A DNA stretch of 64,000 nucleotides, taken from contig NZ_LNBE01000004.1 of the NCBI RefSeq assembly GCF_001445655.1, positions 1,736,001 to 1,800,000 of the forward strand. The letters are read 5' to 3'. The notes beneath the pieces were generated by a model. That model searched no databases. It was not told the origin of the DNA and saw only the letters and a program-made list of their open reading frames with translations. Positions 1 to 7,925 of the stretch are shown here, one piece after another. Each line of letters starts with the position of its first letter. Position 1 is the stretch's first letter. A program made the translations under genes and the position numbers. Source of the stretch: Streptomyces roseifaciens (lineage in GTDB: Bacteria; Actinomycetota; Actinomycetes; Streptomycetales; Streptomycetaceae).

Positions 1-920
1 CGTCGATCCCTTTCGAGGCCGGCGACGTCATCCTCACCACCCGCGACGACTTCGTCTCCAACCAGATCGCCTTCCTGTCCCTGCGCAAGCGATTCGGCGT
101 ACGCATCGTCCACGCACCCGACGCACCCGAGGGCGGGGTCGATGTGGAGGCGATGGCCGCGCTGATGCGGACCCACCGCCCGCGCCTGGTGTCCGCCACC
201 CATGTCCCCACCAACTCGGGCCTGGTCTCGCCGGTTGCCGAGATCGGCCGCCACTGCCGCGAGCTGGACCTGCTCTACCTGGTCGACGCCTGCCAGTCGG
301 TGGGCCAGTTCGTCATCGACGTGGAAGAGATCGGCTGCGACCTCCTCACCGCCACCTGCCGCAAATTCCTCCGCGGCCCGCGCGGTTCCGGATTCCTGTA
401 CGTCTCCGATCGCGTCCTGCGCGCGGGCTACGAACCGCTGTTCATCGACATGCACGGTGCCCGCTGGACCGGACCGGGCGGCTACGAGCCCGTCGGGACG
501 GCGGCCCGGTTCGAGGAGTGGGAGTTCCCGTACGCCACGGTGCTCGGCAGCGCCGCCGCGACGCGCTATGCCCGCAAGGTCGGCATCGAGGCGATCGAGC
601 AGCGCACGCCGGCGCTCGCGGCCCGGCTGCGCGACCGGCTCGTCCCCGTACCCGGAGTGCGCGTGCTCGACCGCGGCCCACGCCTTGCCGCACTCGTCAC
701 CTTCGGCGTGGAGGGCTGGCAGCCGCAGCCGTTCAAGGCGGCCATGGACGCCCGCGGCATCAACTCGGCACTCAGCTTCCGCGAGTTCGCGCAGTTCGAC
801 TTCGCGGACAAGGGCGTCGAATGGTGTCTGCGCCTGTCGCCGCACTACTACAACACCGAGGAGGAGGTGGACCACGTCGCCGCCGCGGTCGCGGACCTCG
901 TCGGCCAGGGACGGCGATGA
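1..920 (+). CDS. Class V aminotransferase / cysteine-desulfurase-like protein, 5' partial
   Basis: The reading frame is already open at the left edge (first full codon at base 3), so the N-terminus lies outside the window. About 305 residues are visible. They show the class V PLP fold: a substrate/PLP His in ATHVPTNSG, the PLP-ring Asp-Gln pair in VDACQSVGQ, and the Schiff-base Lys in TCRKFLRGPRGSGFLY. The family moves amino groups or extracts sulfur from cysteine; this member looks closer to SufS/isopenicillin-epimerase-like enzymes than to IscS. The substrate cannot be told. The stop overlaps the ATG of the exporter gene (ATGA), so the two are translationally coupled and probably belong to one pathway. 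The nearby element end at 2.2 kb means this gene flanks the integration zone. Confidence 0.85.
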   Translation, partial: SIPFEAGDVILTTRDDFVSNQIAFLSLRKRFGVRIVHAPDAPEGGVDVEAMAALMRTHRPRLVSATHVPTNSGLVSPVAEIGRHCRELDLLYLVDACQSVGQFVIDVEEIGCDLLTATCRKFLRGPRGSGFLYVSDRVLRAGYEPLFIDMHGARWTGPGGYEPVGTAARFEEWEFPYATVLGSAAATRYARKVGIEAIEQRTPALAARLRDRLVPVPGVRVLDRGPRLAALVTFGVEGWQPQPFKAAMDARGINSALSFREFAQFDFADKGVEWCLRLSPHYYNTEEEVDHVAAAVADLVGQGRR

Positions 921-2233
921 CGGCTACGGAGACGCGCGCCGAGGAGCCGTCCACAGAAAGTCTGTGGCGCAACGGCGACTTCCTCAGGTTCTGGCTCGGC
1001 GAGACACTCTCGCTCCTCGGCACCCAGATCACGAACCTCGCCCTGCCGCTGACCGCGATCACCGCCTTCGACGCCACCGACGAGCAGGTCGGTGTCCTGC
1101 GGTTCCTGCAGCTCGTCCCCTACCTCGGGCTCGCCCTGGTCTTCGGGGTGTGGGTGGACCGGGCCCGGCGTCGGCGGATCATGCTCGGCGCCAACCTCGT
1201 CCGGATGGTCCTGCTGGCCCTCGTGCCCGTCCTGTACTGGACGGACGCGCTCAGCATGGTCTCGCTCCTGGCGATCGCCTGTGCCGTCGGCGTCGCCTCG
1301 GTGATGTTCGACGTGAGCTGGATGTCGTACGTGCCCACTCTCGTACGCGACCCCAAGCACTATGTCGAAGCCGGCGCCAAGATGGGGATGAGCTCATCGG
1401 CGGCGGACGTGGCGGGACCCGGGCTCGCCGGTGTCCTGGTCGGCGCCCTGACCGCACCCGTGGCGCTGATCGTGGACGCGTTCTCCTATCTGGTGTCCCT
1501 GGTCTCGCTGCTGCTCATCCGCACCCCCGAGCCCCACCCTCAGCCCCTGGCCGCACGACGGCACGTGCCGACCGAACTCCGGGACGGCCTGCGCTGGGTC
1601 CTGAAGAACCCGGTCCTGCGGTCCCTCGCGCTCATCGGATTCTGCTGCAACTTCTCCATGGTGACCGTATGGACCATGTTCCTGCTGTACGGAACACGCG
1701 ACCTGCACCTGGAGTCGACGACCCTCGGCGGCATCTTCGCCACCGCCTCCGTGGGCGGACTGATCGGCGCGGCGATCTCCCGGAAGGTCATCCGGCGCTT
1801 CCGGCTCGGTCTCGTCTACCTGGTCGCCCAGTCGGCCCTTCTCGCCGGCCCGATGCTGATCGTCCTGGCCACCGGCCCCCGGCCGGTGATGGTGGTGATG
1901 TTCGTCCTCTCCTTCTTCATCACCTACCTCGGGCTCGGCGTCGCCGGCGTCGTCATCGTCAGCCTGCGCCAGGCCAGTACCCCGCAGTCGATGATGGGCC
2001 GGATGACGGCGGTCTTCCGCACCCTGCTGTTCGGCGGCGGCGCACTCGGCGGCCTGTCCGCGGGTCTGCTGTCGGGCGGGATCGGCGCCCAGGACGCGCT
2101 GACCGTGGCGGCGACCGGATCCGCCGCCGTACTGATCGTCCTCCTCCTGTCGCCCGTGAGCCGACTCCGCGACCTGCCCTCGGCACCGGAAGAACCCGTC
2201 ACGGCGGCAGCGAACGGGCAGACCGCAGACTGA
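917..2233 (+). CDS. MFS exporter, 12-TM, EntS/TMR-like
   Basis: A 438-residue major facilitator protein. The start is the ATG inside ATGA that overlaps the upstream stop; the open frame extends further 5' but there it only shadows the aminotransferase. The N-terminus begins about 15 residues before the first helix (FLRFWLGETLSLLGTQITNL), followed by the loop motif WVDRARRRR typical of the MFS A-motif region. Multiple hydrophobic helices run to about residue 415. The family exports siderophores, macrolides and other small molecules. Coupling to a PLP enzyme suggests efflux of a product of that pathway; this is inference. The stop codon lies inside the first TGAGAC-type arm motif of the tRNA-Ser element, so the element end abuts the gene. 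Confidence 0.85.
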   Translation: MTATETRAEEPSTESLWRNGDFLRFWLGETLSLLGTQITNLALPLTAITAFDATDEQVGVLRFLQLVPYLGLALVFGVWVDRARRRRIMLGANLVRMVLLALVPVLYWTDALSMVSLLAIACAVGVASVMFDVSWMSYVPTLVRDPKHYVEAGAKMGMSSSAADVAGPGLAGVLVGALTAPVALIVDAFSYLVSLVSLLLIRTPEPHPQPLAARRHVPTELRDGLRWVLKNPVLRSLALIGFCCNFSMVTVWTMFLLYGTRDLHLESTTLGGIFATASVGGLIGAAISRKVIRRFRLGLVYLVAQSALLAGPMLIVLATGPRPVMVVMFVLSFFITYLGLGVAGVVIVSLRQASTPQSMMGRMTAVFRTLLFGGGALGGLSAGLLSGGIGAQDALTVAATGSAAVLIVLLLSPVSRLRDLPSAPEEPVTAAANGQTAD

Positions 2234-2248
2234 GACGGAAACTGAGCC
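2230..2248 (+). other. Paired arm motif, left of att copy A
   Basis: Reads CTGAGACGGAAACTGAGCC. It is two CTGAG(A)C-type motifs 11-12 bp apart. The same double motif flanks every other tRNA-Ser-derived copy in the window, which suggests integrase arm binding sites (inference). Confidence 0.5.
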
Positions 2249-2256
2249 GGAGAACG

Positions 2257-2292
2257 TCGAAGGGCCCCACCGCAAGCGGTGGGGCCCTTCGA
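2257..2292 (-). terminator. Hairpin, copy A of the tRNA-Ser terminator
   Basis: A 17-bp perfect stem with the core GGGCCCCACCGC. It is a near copy of the hairpin directly 3' of the intact tRNA-Ser at 24.55 kb and also lies downstream of the MFS gene, so it can terminate both strands. Confidence 0.75.
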
Positions 2293-2311
2293 GTCGTGCC
2301 CGGTGAGGCAC

Positions 2312-2367
2312 TGGCGGAGGATACGAGATTCGAACTCGTGAGGGGTTGCCCCCAACACGCTTTCCAA
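2312..2367 (-). repeat. tRNA-Ser 3' half, att copy A
   Basis: A 56-nt segment identical to the 3' half of tRNA-Ser(GGA) at 24606-24661, from the CCA end to the anticodon loop, and then diverging abruptly. This is the expected footprint of a site-specific integration whose crossover is in the anticodon loop. It cannot be a functional tRNA because the 5' half is absent. Confidence 0.9.
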
Positions 2368-2482
2368 ATGTTCGTGTGGGTGGTCGGGCGGGTGTGGGAC
2401 GGTCCTGACCTGGGGTGGAGCGGCTCGTGGGAAGGCTGGCGAACCGGGTTGGACGGGGCCGAATGAGACCAGAACTGAGACC
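2368..2482 (+). repeat. Element end, right arm of att copy A
   Basis: Starts ATGTTCGT, contains GTCCTGACCT and ends with ATGAGACCAGAACTGAGACC. The same three landmarks in the same order follow copy B, occur alone at 10.02 kb, and recur in weaker form at 56.7 kb, so this is an element terminus and not host sequence. Confidence 0.7.
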
Positions 2483-2518
2483 ACTCGAGTCCTTGTCCTC
2501 GCAGGTCAGGGAGCTGAG

Positions 2519-3490
2519 GTGGCTCGCCGGCGAGGTGGCGGTCTTTACCGGCAATCGAGTGCTCATCACACTACCGACCAGGTCCAGCGAGGGGGAGCCA
2601 AGATAGCCAACCGGCGGAGGCGTCGACGTTCTGCGGCGAGGCGTAGGCGCGAGGCGATAGCCAAGGCCGGCTTAGTGGGCGGGGGGCTGCTCCTGGTCGT
2701 GCTTGTGGTGTTCTGGTCGTCTGTCTGGCTGTACCTCGTGGCAGTTGCTGCGGTGGGTTGTGTGGCTGCGTTGGCGTGGTGGCTGTGGCGGACGGACCGA
2801 TTGCTGCGGAGCCGGGATCGCGGTGGGCGACAGCAGGAGGCGGTCAAGGCCGGGCACCGGACCATTCGACTGGACGGGGCCGTGACCAGCGGACCCCGGC
2901 TGAGCGGCTCCGGTGGCCCTGTGCGCTGTGTGCACCCGCCCGAGCTGTGTACGAGCGAGGGCGGGGTGACTGCCTGCCGATGCGGTGCTCGGATCTCCGC
3001 CGACTACCGGGCACTCGGAGGCGCAGCGCTGGACATCGCCGAGCGCCGGTCTGACCCGCCGACCAGGCGTACGAACGCCACCACTGGCACGCTCACCCTC
3101 GGCGGCACGAAGCGTAAGGACGAGGCGGCCCCCGGCATCTCCGCCGCCCGGACGCAGTCGACTGGACTCCCGTCCCGGCCCCGGGCTGATGCACCTTCCT
3201 TCCGGGTCGGGTCGGCAAGTGCACGACGGCACAGGGACGGTCTCCGTGCCGGTGCAGCGCTGTGGAGGCAACAGTGGACGACCTCGTACCACCGGCCCGG
3301 CGCACCACCAGCTTCGAGAAGCTGCTCACGACGAAGGCCTATCGCCGGGTTCGGACGCCGGGCGAGTGCCACCAGTACAAGAAGGCCGCCGGCTCCTCGG
3401 ACGGAGCCAAGACGTACGACACGACGGCCACTTGATCTGATCACGCCCCGCGCCCGGGGGCTCGGTGCACATGCCGGGCCCCGGGCCTGA
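2519..3490 (+). CDS. Possible two-helix membrane protein, start and end uncertain
   Basis: An open frame whose N-terminal part looks protein-like. A very basic run of Arg residues is followed by two hydrophobic helices (about residues 50-95: GLVGGGLLLVVLVVFW, then LYLVAVAAVGCVAALAWW), then a soluble part with CVHPPELC and CRCGARI, a possible metal-binding Cys cluster. A good ribosome-binding site (GAGGGGGA) sits before an ATA codon at 2604, as if an original ATG had mutated. The last third overlaps the well-supported small gene at 3274 in another frame and is probably not coding. I do not recognise a family. It may be a decayed gene of the first element. Confidence 0.3.
   Translation: MARRRGGGLYRQSSAHHTTDQVQRGGAKIANRRRRRRSAARRRREAIAKAGLVGGGLLLVVLVVFWSSVWLYLVAVAAVGCVAALAWWLWRTDRLLRSRDRGGRQQEAVKAGHRTIRLDGAVTSGPRLSGSGGPVRCVHPPELCTSEGGVTACRCGARISADYRALGGAALDIAERRSDPPTRRTNATTGTLTLGGTKRKDEAAPGISAARTQSTGLPSRPRADAPSFRVGSASARRHRDGLRAGAALWRQQWTTSYHRPGAPPASRSCSRRRPIAGFGRRASATSTRRPPAPRTEPRRTTRRPLDLITPRARGLGAHAGPRA
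3274..3435 (+). CDS. Small RiPP-precursor-like peptide, 53 aa
   Basis: A GTG start with a strong GGAGG six bases upstream encodes a 53-residue peptide, VDDLVPPARR at the N-terminus and AKTYDTTAT at the C-terminus. It stops 75 nt before an asparagine-synthetase-like cyclase remnant on the same strand. Small precursor followed by such a cyclase is the usual order of actinobacterial lasso-type clusters. The segment RRVRTPGECHQYKK has Thr two residues before a Gly, as at lasso cleavage sites. However, no Asp or Glu falls at positions 7-9 after that Gly, so a normal lasso ring cannot form there. The Ubl-like or protease partner genes are missing. A RiPP substrate is an inference from context only; the class is open. 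Confidence 0.5.
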   Translation: MDDLVPPARRTTSFEKLLTTKAYRRVRTPGECHQYKKAAGSSDGAKTYDTTAT

Positions 3491-3510
3491 CCGCAAGGGA
3501 AGGGAACACC

Positions 3511-4044
3511 TTGATCACGTTGCGCCTCACCCCGTACGCGAGCACTTCGTGGAAGTGGGACGGTCGCCGGTACGTCACCAGCGATGGCACCAGTGGGATC
3601 ACCCCGTTCGACCACCCCATGATCGAGCGGACCGCCGTCACGGACGGCACCCGGACCCTGCTCGTCGTACGGGAACGGGTGAGCGGCCGCCCTGCCGCTC
3701 ACCCGGGCCCCCGCAGCGTCAGCCCCGCCGACCTGGAGGTCGGCCGTGGCTTCGCCGAGCAGTGGCCCACGGACTACTTCCTCGTCGAGGCCGCGCCCGG
3801 GTACCCATGCCGCGTGACGACCGGGCCGGATGGAATCGCACCGCTGTACCTGGCCCACGACACCGCGAGCCTGTACGGATCGTGGGACATGGCCGACCTC
3901 CGCGAGCACGCCGCCGGCCTCAGCCCCCGCGAAGTCGCCCGCTTGCTGATCAACGCCCCCGCTACAGCACGGAGACCGTGTTCAGGGGGATTTACCGCCT
4001 CACCGAGCGCCCGATCGCCACGTTCGGGGGCCACCGCGCAGGCG
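3511..4044 (+). pseudogene. Asparagine-synthetase-like / macrolactam-cyclase-like gene, frameshifted and truncated
   Basis: A TTG start with AGGGAAGGGAA just upstream encodes about 148 residues resembling the N-terminal part of Streptomyces asparagine-synthetase-related cyclases, including APLYLAHDTASLYGSWDM and LREHAAGLSPREVARLL. At about 3954 the homology jumps frame: RPRYSTETVFRGIYRLTER and PIATFGG continue in the next frame, consistent with loss of one C before CGCCCCC. Homology then ends near 4044 and the whole catalytic synthetase domain (some 400 residues) is gone, replaced by the terminator of the next gene. The gene is therefore dead. Identification with lasso-type cyclases is from remembered family sequence and is moderate. 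Confidence 0.6.
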
Positions 4045-4057
4045 CGGTCGCGCATGA

Positions 4058-4090
4058 CAGGCCCGCGCCCCGTGAGGGGGCGCGGGCCTG
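4058..4090 (-). terminator. Strong hairpin terminator
   Basis: A perfect 14-bp GC stem (CAGGCCCGCGCCCC / GGGGCGCGGGCCTG) with a 5-nt loop, just downstream of the stop of the secreted protein gene at 4113. Confidence 0.7.
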
Positions 4091-4112
4091 CGTGCCGGCT
4101 GAGGGCGGGTGG

Positions 4113-4397
4113 TCAGGCGAGCCGGCAGGCGCCGGCAGCGCGGTCCGGCCGGACCTGGGCGACCGGGCCCTGCACGGTGTTGCACAGCTGCTCCGCCAGC
4201 GGCAGGTTCGAGCTGCCCAGCAAGCAGCCGATGCTGTTGAGGTCGTTGGTGCGGTTGGGGGAGGGGCTGGCGGCCAGGTACCCCGCGCAGGCGGGGCCGT
4301 CGGCGTGGGCGGCCGGTGCGGCGATGACCGCCCCGCCCGCGATCAGGGCCGCGGCACCTGCCGCGGCGGAGAGGCGGGCCCGGAAGGTCGAGGTCAT
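4113..4397 (-). CDS. Small secreted protein, 94 aa, four Cys
   Basis: Begins MTSTFRARLSAAAGAAALIA, a classical Sec signal peptide with an AHA-D cleavage site near residue 33. The mature part is about 61 residues with four cysteines (PACAG, GCLLG, LCNTV, GACRL), enough for two disulfides. The family is unknown to me. ATG is preceded by GAGGAAACGTT, a usable ribosome-binding site. It is monocistronic, with its own terminator downstream. It sits inside the first tRNA-Ser element next to another secreted protein gene, so both are probably cargo. Extracellular location is a prediction; the function is not known. Confidence 0.7.
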   Translation of the reverse strand: MTSTFRARLSAAAGAAALIAGGAVIAAPAAHADGPACAGYLAASPSPNRTNDLNSIGCLLGSSNLPLAEQLCNTVQGPVAQVRPDRAAGACRLA

Positions 4398-4684
4398 AAC
4401 GTTTCCTCACGAGTCGGCGAGCACGGGCGAAACATCGGACCGGAATATGAGCTTCCAGCCACTCGGTTCGGTAACCACACAATGCGACGATCGGTTACGT
4501 CGCTTGCGGTGTCACTGGCAGCGCGCGGCGGTGCGCACCCCGCGCGAGGCCTGTCGCCCCGCGCCCCCTGCCTGCCGGCCGGTTCCAGGGAATGCCGCAC
4601 GGCGGGCCAGGGAACCTCGACCCACCTGCACGCTTGGGGGTGCCCCTGGGCGCCATGCCGCAGCCGCTGGGGCCGACTGGCGGG
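4398..4684. other. Intergenic, promoter region only
   Basis: About 290 bp between two minus-strand secreted-protein genes. I see no convincing gene or RNA in it. It must hold the promoter of the 94-aa gene. Confidence 0.5.
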
Positions 4685-5059
4685 TCAGATGGTTTCGCTG
4701 AAGTACACCGAACGGAACTGGTTCTCGGGCACGTCGTCCTCTAGCTCCCCGTTCGCCTTCAGGATCATGTGGTCGCCTTTGCAGCCGGTTTCGAACCAGA
4801 GGTGGGCATACATGTCGGTCTGGTTGTGCGGCGCGTTGGAGGTATCTTCCGTGTCCGGGTCGTCGGACTCCGGGATGTCGTGGCAGGGCTTGGTGTCTTC
4901 GTTCGCCGGGTCGGTCAGAGCGAACCTCTTAAAGGTCTCGCTCGTCTTGTCCCAAGCCTTGTAGCTGAAGGTGCCGGTGGCGGCGTCCGATGAACCAGGC
5001 AGCATGAGGACCAGAGCGAGAGCGGCCACGGCAGTGGACGCGGCACGACGGAACTTCAC
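4685..5059 (-). CDS. Secreted hypothetical protein, 124 aa
   Basis: The GTG start at 5059 is chosen because GGAAGGA lies eight bases upstream and the signal peptide VKFRRAASTAVAALALVLML then begins at once; a longer frame to 5095 would add 12 non-signal residues. Cleavage is likely after SSDA. The mature protein is about 97 residues, acidic, with two cysteines (KPCHDIPE, ETGCKGD) and a C-terminal FRSVYFSETI. It resembles small secreted Streptomyces proteins of unknown role. It is the most element-proximal gene of the first integrated element on this side. No function is assigned. Confidence 0.7.
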   Translation of the reverse strand: MKFRRAASTAVAALALVLMLPGSSDAATGTFSYKAWDKTSETFKRFALTDPANEDTKPCHDIPESDDPDTEDTSNAPHNQTDMYAHLWFETGCKGDHMILKANGELEDDVPENQFRSVYFSETI

Positions 5060-5872
5060 GATGGCGGGATTCCTTCCGGAGGGTTGCTCGGGCATGAACT
5101 GGCGAGAAGCCGGAGAGACGGACCGGCCCCTCTCGAACGCCCCGCGGGGCGCGTGGCACGGGATGCGGACCAGCCGGACGGCGCCCGGTCACTGCCATCA
5201 CGGCAGCGCTGGCGGGAGTCTTCCGGCCGTGACGGGCAAGGGAAGTTGTTCTGCGGCATCGGACCCGCACGGGGCCACGCACCACGGTCTGCCCAGCCAT
5301 CTCGTCGGCCGATCCCAAGAACGCCACGACCACGCGAACGAGCGAGCGCCCCCACACCGCTCCCGCCACCCGGGATACCTCCACGCTCCGGCGTCTCACC
5401 GCGAAAGCCCCTTGCGTAGCCCCTCGTCGCGGGCTCACCGCGCCGCGGTCAAGCAACTGCGGGTGCTGCGCGCAACGCGCGCCGGGGGCAGCCCGACGCC
5501 CTGGCGGAAACGGGCGAGCCGCCGGACAGGCCGGTGTCCGGAGACTCATGTGAGGTGCCACAGGCCCAGGTGGGGCTATCGGGAGATAGGCCGGCTCCCG
5601 AAGGGCACCGGCGGCCGGCCTTCCGCGTCGCGTACGGTCTCGTCCGCGCCGCACCCGGAGCAGGTCTGTACGGTCACGGTCAGTGGCGAGACGGGATCGG
5701 CGCCGGGCCCCTCGGCCGTCTCGAACCGCGTGATCAACCTGTCCACCGACAAGCCTGTCGATTTCGCCAAGATCTTCCGCGCCCTGGCCGGTGACGAGGG
5801 CCACACGGCCGGCTGGGAGGCGTAGCGTGCCAATCCGTTCGCCCGCGGCCGGGTGAGGGGGCTTCCGGCCGA
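5060..5872. other. Long region without a convincing gene
   Basis: Open frames here are GC-driven and lack start signals. The last 75 codons of the plus frame ending at 5825 (for example VSNRVINLSTDKPVDFAKIF) read like the C-terminus of a real protein, so a gene remnant may end just before the element arm. No hairpins or repeats stand out apart from the arm motif. Confidence 0.4.
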
Positions 5873-5891
5873 CTGAGACCAAAACTGAGAC
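5873..5891 (+). other. Paired arm motif, left of att copy B
   Basis: Reads CTGAGACCAAAACTGAGAC, the same double motif as before copy A and before the intact tRNA. Confidence 0.55.
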
Positions 5892-5898
5892 ACGCACG

Positions 5899-5934
5899 TC
5901 GAAGGGCCCCACCGCGAACGGTGGGGCCCTTCGA
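5899..5934 (-). terminator. Hairpin, copy B of the tRNA-Ser terminator
   Basis: A 16-bp stem TCGAAGGGCCCCACCG with its complement, almost identical to copy A. In the copy by the intact tRNA (24551-24584) the stem carries GAGCCCC / GGGGCTC instead: a compensated pair that keeps the stem. Confidence 0.75.
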
Positions 5935-5954
5935 CAACGTGCCCGGTGAGGCAC

Positions 5955-6010
5955 TGGCGGAGGATACGAGATTCGAACTCGTGAGGGGTTGCCCCCAACA
6001 CGCTTTCCAA
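5955..6010 (-). repeat. tRNA-Ser 3' half, att copy B
   Basis: The second 56-nt copy of the tRNA-Ser(GGA) 3' half, identical to copy A and to 24606-24661, ending at CTTTCCAA in the anticodon loop. It is the junction between the two tandem elements. Confidence 0.9.
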
Positions 6011-6125
6011 ATGTTCGTACGGCGGTCCAGCGGGGGTCGGGGGCGTCCTGACCTGCGGCGTAGGGAAGTCCGGGGCGAGCGCCGGACCCCTCTGGACGGG
6101 GGTGAACGAGACCAAAACTGAGACC
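6011..6125 (+). repeat. Element end, right arm of att copy B
   Basis: ATGTTCGTACGG, then GGGGGCGTCCTGACCTGCGG, then CGAGACCAAAACTGAGACC. It shares long exact stretches with 10024-10066, which marks the other side of the cassette carrying the ubiquitin-like genes. Confidence 0.7.
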
Positions 6126-6326
6126 AAGGCGCGGTGTGACTCGGCAGCCTGTGCCGCGTTCGGCGGCTCCGGCATCGACCCTTCGAACGCCTGGGGCTTT
6201 CCACCTGAAACGGGTGTCCATGATTCCCAGGCCGCGGTGCGGTCCAGAACCTCGCGTCGGGAAGTCCACGCCCCACACTGCTCGGTCGCTCTCGTCTCTG
6301 GCGTTCGAGCCTGTTGCACCAGGCTC

Positions 6327-6674
6327 TTAGTCGTCCTCGCCGAACCCGGCGCGGACGTTCTCATGCCCGCACGACGGACACTTGATGTAGGCAAGCGAGT
6401 TGCTTCCATCCTCATATGGCAGGTAGCTCACGCCACCAGACAACGACGACTGGCACATCTCGCAAGTGCCGCCTCCACTGCTTTTGCTCCGCTGCATGGA
6501 ATCCACGAGCTGGCCGTCTTCCATGAAGAACACGCCGCCCTCGCAGTTCGGACATTCGAAGCGGCCCTCAGCCCATCCGCCCTTATCCGCGCCGATCAAC
6601 GATGTGCTGCACCACGGACAGGTCTCAGCGGACCCACCACTGCTGCCGTTCGACAACTTGTCAAAGATGTCCAT
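6327..6674 (-). CDS. Zinc-ribbon-like hypothetical protein, 115 aa
   Basis: A small protein with two pairs of CxxC motifs in each half: ETCPWCSTS and ECPNCEG, then TCEMCQSS and KCPSCGHEN. This predicts two structural zinc ribbons. The N-terminus MDIFDKLSNGSSGG is followed directly by the first ribbon. It is 177 bp downstream of the ImmA-like gene on the same strand and may share its transcript. No enzyme motif is visible. Possible roles are a nucleic-acid or protein-binding adaptor. Base composition is a little lower in GC than the neighbouring core genes, fitting cargo of a mobile element. Confidence 0.7.
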   Translation of the reverse strand: MDIFDKLSNGSSGGSAETCPWCSTSLIGADKGGWAEGRFECPNCEGGVFFMEDGQLVDSMQRSKSSGGGTCEMCQSSLSGGVSYLPYEDGSNSLAYIKCPSCGHENVRAGFGEDD

Positions 6675-6851
6675 CGCTGTCTTCCCTCCTGCGGGCTACA
6701 CGTCATGCTCCACACGGTTGTCCACCGCAGTGTCTTCACCCCGCCCTGCCGATCCACGATGAATACGTGGGCCGGTGCTTCGGATGGCTGCCGTTGCCCG
6801 TGCATAACGGGCGGCTGGTCATTGGGTCATCCTGCTGTGGTGTGGCCCAAC

Positions 6852-7439
6852 CTACCGGCGTTTGGCTCTGGACCGTGTTGCGATCTTCCTGGCGCCCGAG
6901 GCGTTCATGCGCATTCGTGCGAACTCGATGCTCACATCGAAGCGCTGAGCGACCTCGTCATCGGCAAGGTTGTCGAACGCGGCCTTGATCGCGGCGGACT
7001 TGGGGATCAGGAGTTCCGCGGAGAGGTCGTGTGCCTCCTGCTCCTTCACCTTCATCGCCGGGTCCAGGCTGCGGCACCCGCCATCGCTGACCAGAACGCC
7101 AGTGAACTCGTGCTCAAGAAGGAGGTGCCCCATTTCGTGCGCGATGTTCGATCGGAGCCGCTGCGGTGTATGCGACGAGTTCACGAGGATGAAGCAGCCT
7201 GTCCCTGCCGGGACCAGGGCAGCGGACCACTTTCCTGCACCGGCGGAACTGAAGTACTCCAGCGCCGCCGGTGAGCAACCGTGAGCGGCGAGGTCGCTCA
7301 GGCCGTACACGCGGACACCCCACTCATCGGTCAGGCGCGTGAGGTCTAGGGGGTCGTGGAGGTCGACTTCGATCCGTCGACGCTCCTCGAGCGCCAGTTC
7401 TTCGAGCGCCTTTTTGGTCCACCGAGATCCCATGCTCAC
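6852..7439 (-). CDS. ImmA/IrrE-family metallopeptidase
   Basis: 195 residues with the zinc-protease motif HEMGHLLLEH at residues 101-110 and the downstream family signature EQEAHDLSAELLIP near 133-146, where the third metal ligand and the hydrophobic core lie. ImmA-type proteases cleave a partner XRE repressor and so switch on mobile-element genes. Its ATG overlaps the stop of the XRE gene (ATGA), the standard operon pair. The pair is divergent from the ubiquitin-like operon, so it probably senses stress or invasion and controls that operon or itself. Sensing signal unknown. C-terminal tail is basic. Confidence 0.88.
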   Translation of the reverse strand: MSMGSRWTKKALEELALEERRRIEVDLHDPLDLTRLTDEWGVRVYGLSDLAAHGCSPAALEYFSSAGAGKWSAALVPAGTGCFILVNSSHTPQRLRSNIAHEMGHLLLEHEFTGVLVSDGGCRSLDPAMKVKEQEAHDLSAELLIPKSAAIKAAFDNLADDEVAQRFDVSIEFARMRMNASGARKIATRSRAKRR

Positions 7440-7822
7440 CCCACAGGGGAGTCGCGGTCGGAGGCGAACCGACGCATTGCCGCTCCGATCACTTCTTCCA
7501 GGTACCGCACGTCTTCTTCACCCAGGTCGCTGCGGGCGCGCAGGAGCGGGGCGAGTTGCACCAGCAGCTCCGGCTCGGCGGTGGGCTTGCCCTCGGCGTC
7601 GCCGCCCGAATCGATCATGAAGTTCTCGGCCGGCAGGGAGAGCCACTGCACGAGGGCGGCGAAGGCGTCCACGTCCGGTCGGTGGCCATTGGCTAGCCGG
7701 GTCATGGTTGAAGGGCTGACGCCCACCTCTCCTGCCAACTGTCGCCACGAGAGTCCTCTCGTGGTCCGCGCGGCATCGAGGGCCGCGTACAGAGCGGCCA
7801 CGTTCACGCGGTTCCTGGCCAT
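7436..7822 (-). CDS. XRE-family helix-turn-helix repressor
   Basis: 128 residues. The ATG at 7822 has GAGGAGGGCG just upstream; the longer open frame to 8179 runs through the divergent promoter and is rejected. An HTH_3 fold covers roughly residues 10-65 (LSWRQLAGEVGVSPSTMTRL, then NGHRPDVDAFAALVQWL). The C-terminal half is acidic and may be the part cut by the coupled ImmA-like protease. It most likely binds the two 19-bp repeats between itself and the Ubl gene and represses one or both directions, by analogy with ImmR/ImmA. That analogy is inference. Confidence 0.88.
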   Translation of the reverse strand: MARNRVNVAALYAALDAARTTRGLSWRQLAGEVGVSPSTMTRLANGHRPDVDAFAALVQWLSLPAENFMIDSGGDAEGKPTAEPELLVQLAPLLRARSDLGEEDVRYLEEVIGAAMRRFASDRDSPVG

Positions 7823-7865
7823 CGCCCTCCTCCTCTTGGTGTGGGGGTGTTGCCTCCTTTCTATC

Positions 7866-7925
7866 AGTGTTCGACATCTCAAACACCCCGTGCTAGCGTG
7901 ATCGCGAGTGTTCGACATCTCAAAC
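7866..7925. promoter_or_regulatory. Divergent promoter with two 19-bp direct-repeat operators
   Basis: AGTGTTCGACATCTCAAAC occurs at 7866-7884 and again at 7907-7925, exact copies 41 bp apart (about four helical turns). For the plus strand, TTCGAC (7870) and TAGCGT (7894) with 18 bp between them make a plausible -35/-10, so the first repeat covers the -35 box and the second lies near the start point. This is what an XRE repressor site would look like. Confidence 0.7.

Noticed and set aside
202..2466. 754-codon plus-strand open frame over the aminotransferase and MFS genes
   Set aside because: Arg/Ser-rich shadow frame typical of high-GC DNA; the real genes in the other frames have family motifs and coupled starts.
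3274..3435. Canonical lasso peptide call for the 53-aa peptide
   Set aside because: No Asp or Glu at core positions 7-9 after the candidate Gly1, and no B-protein or RRE gene beside it. Kept only as RiPP-like.
7866..7925. Start of a CRISPR array
   Set aside because: Only two repeat units, no further copies and no cas genes; position between divergent genes points to operators.
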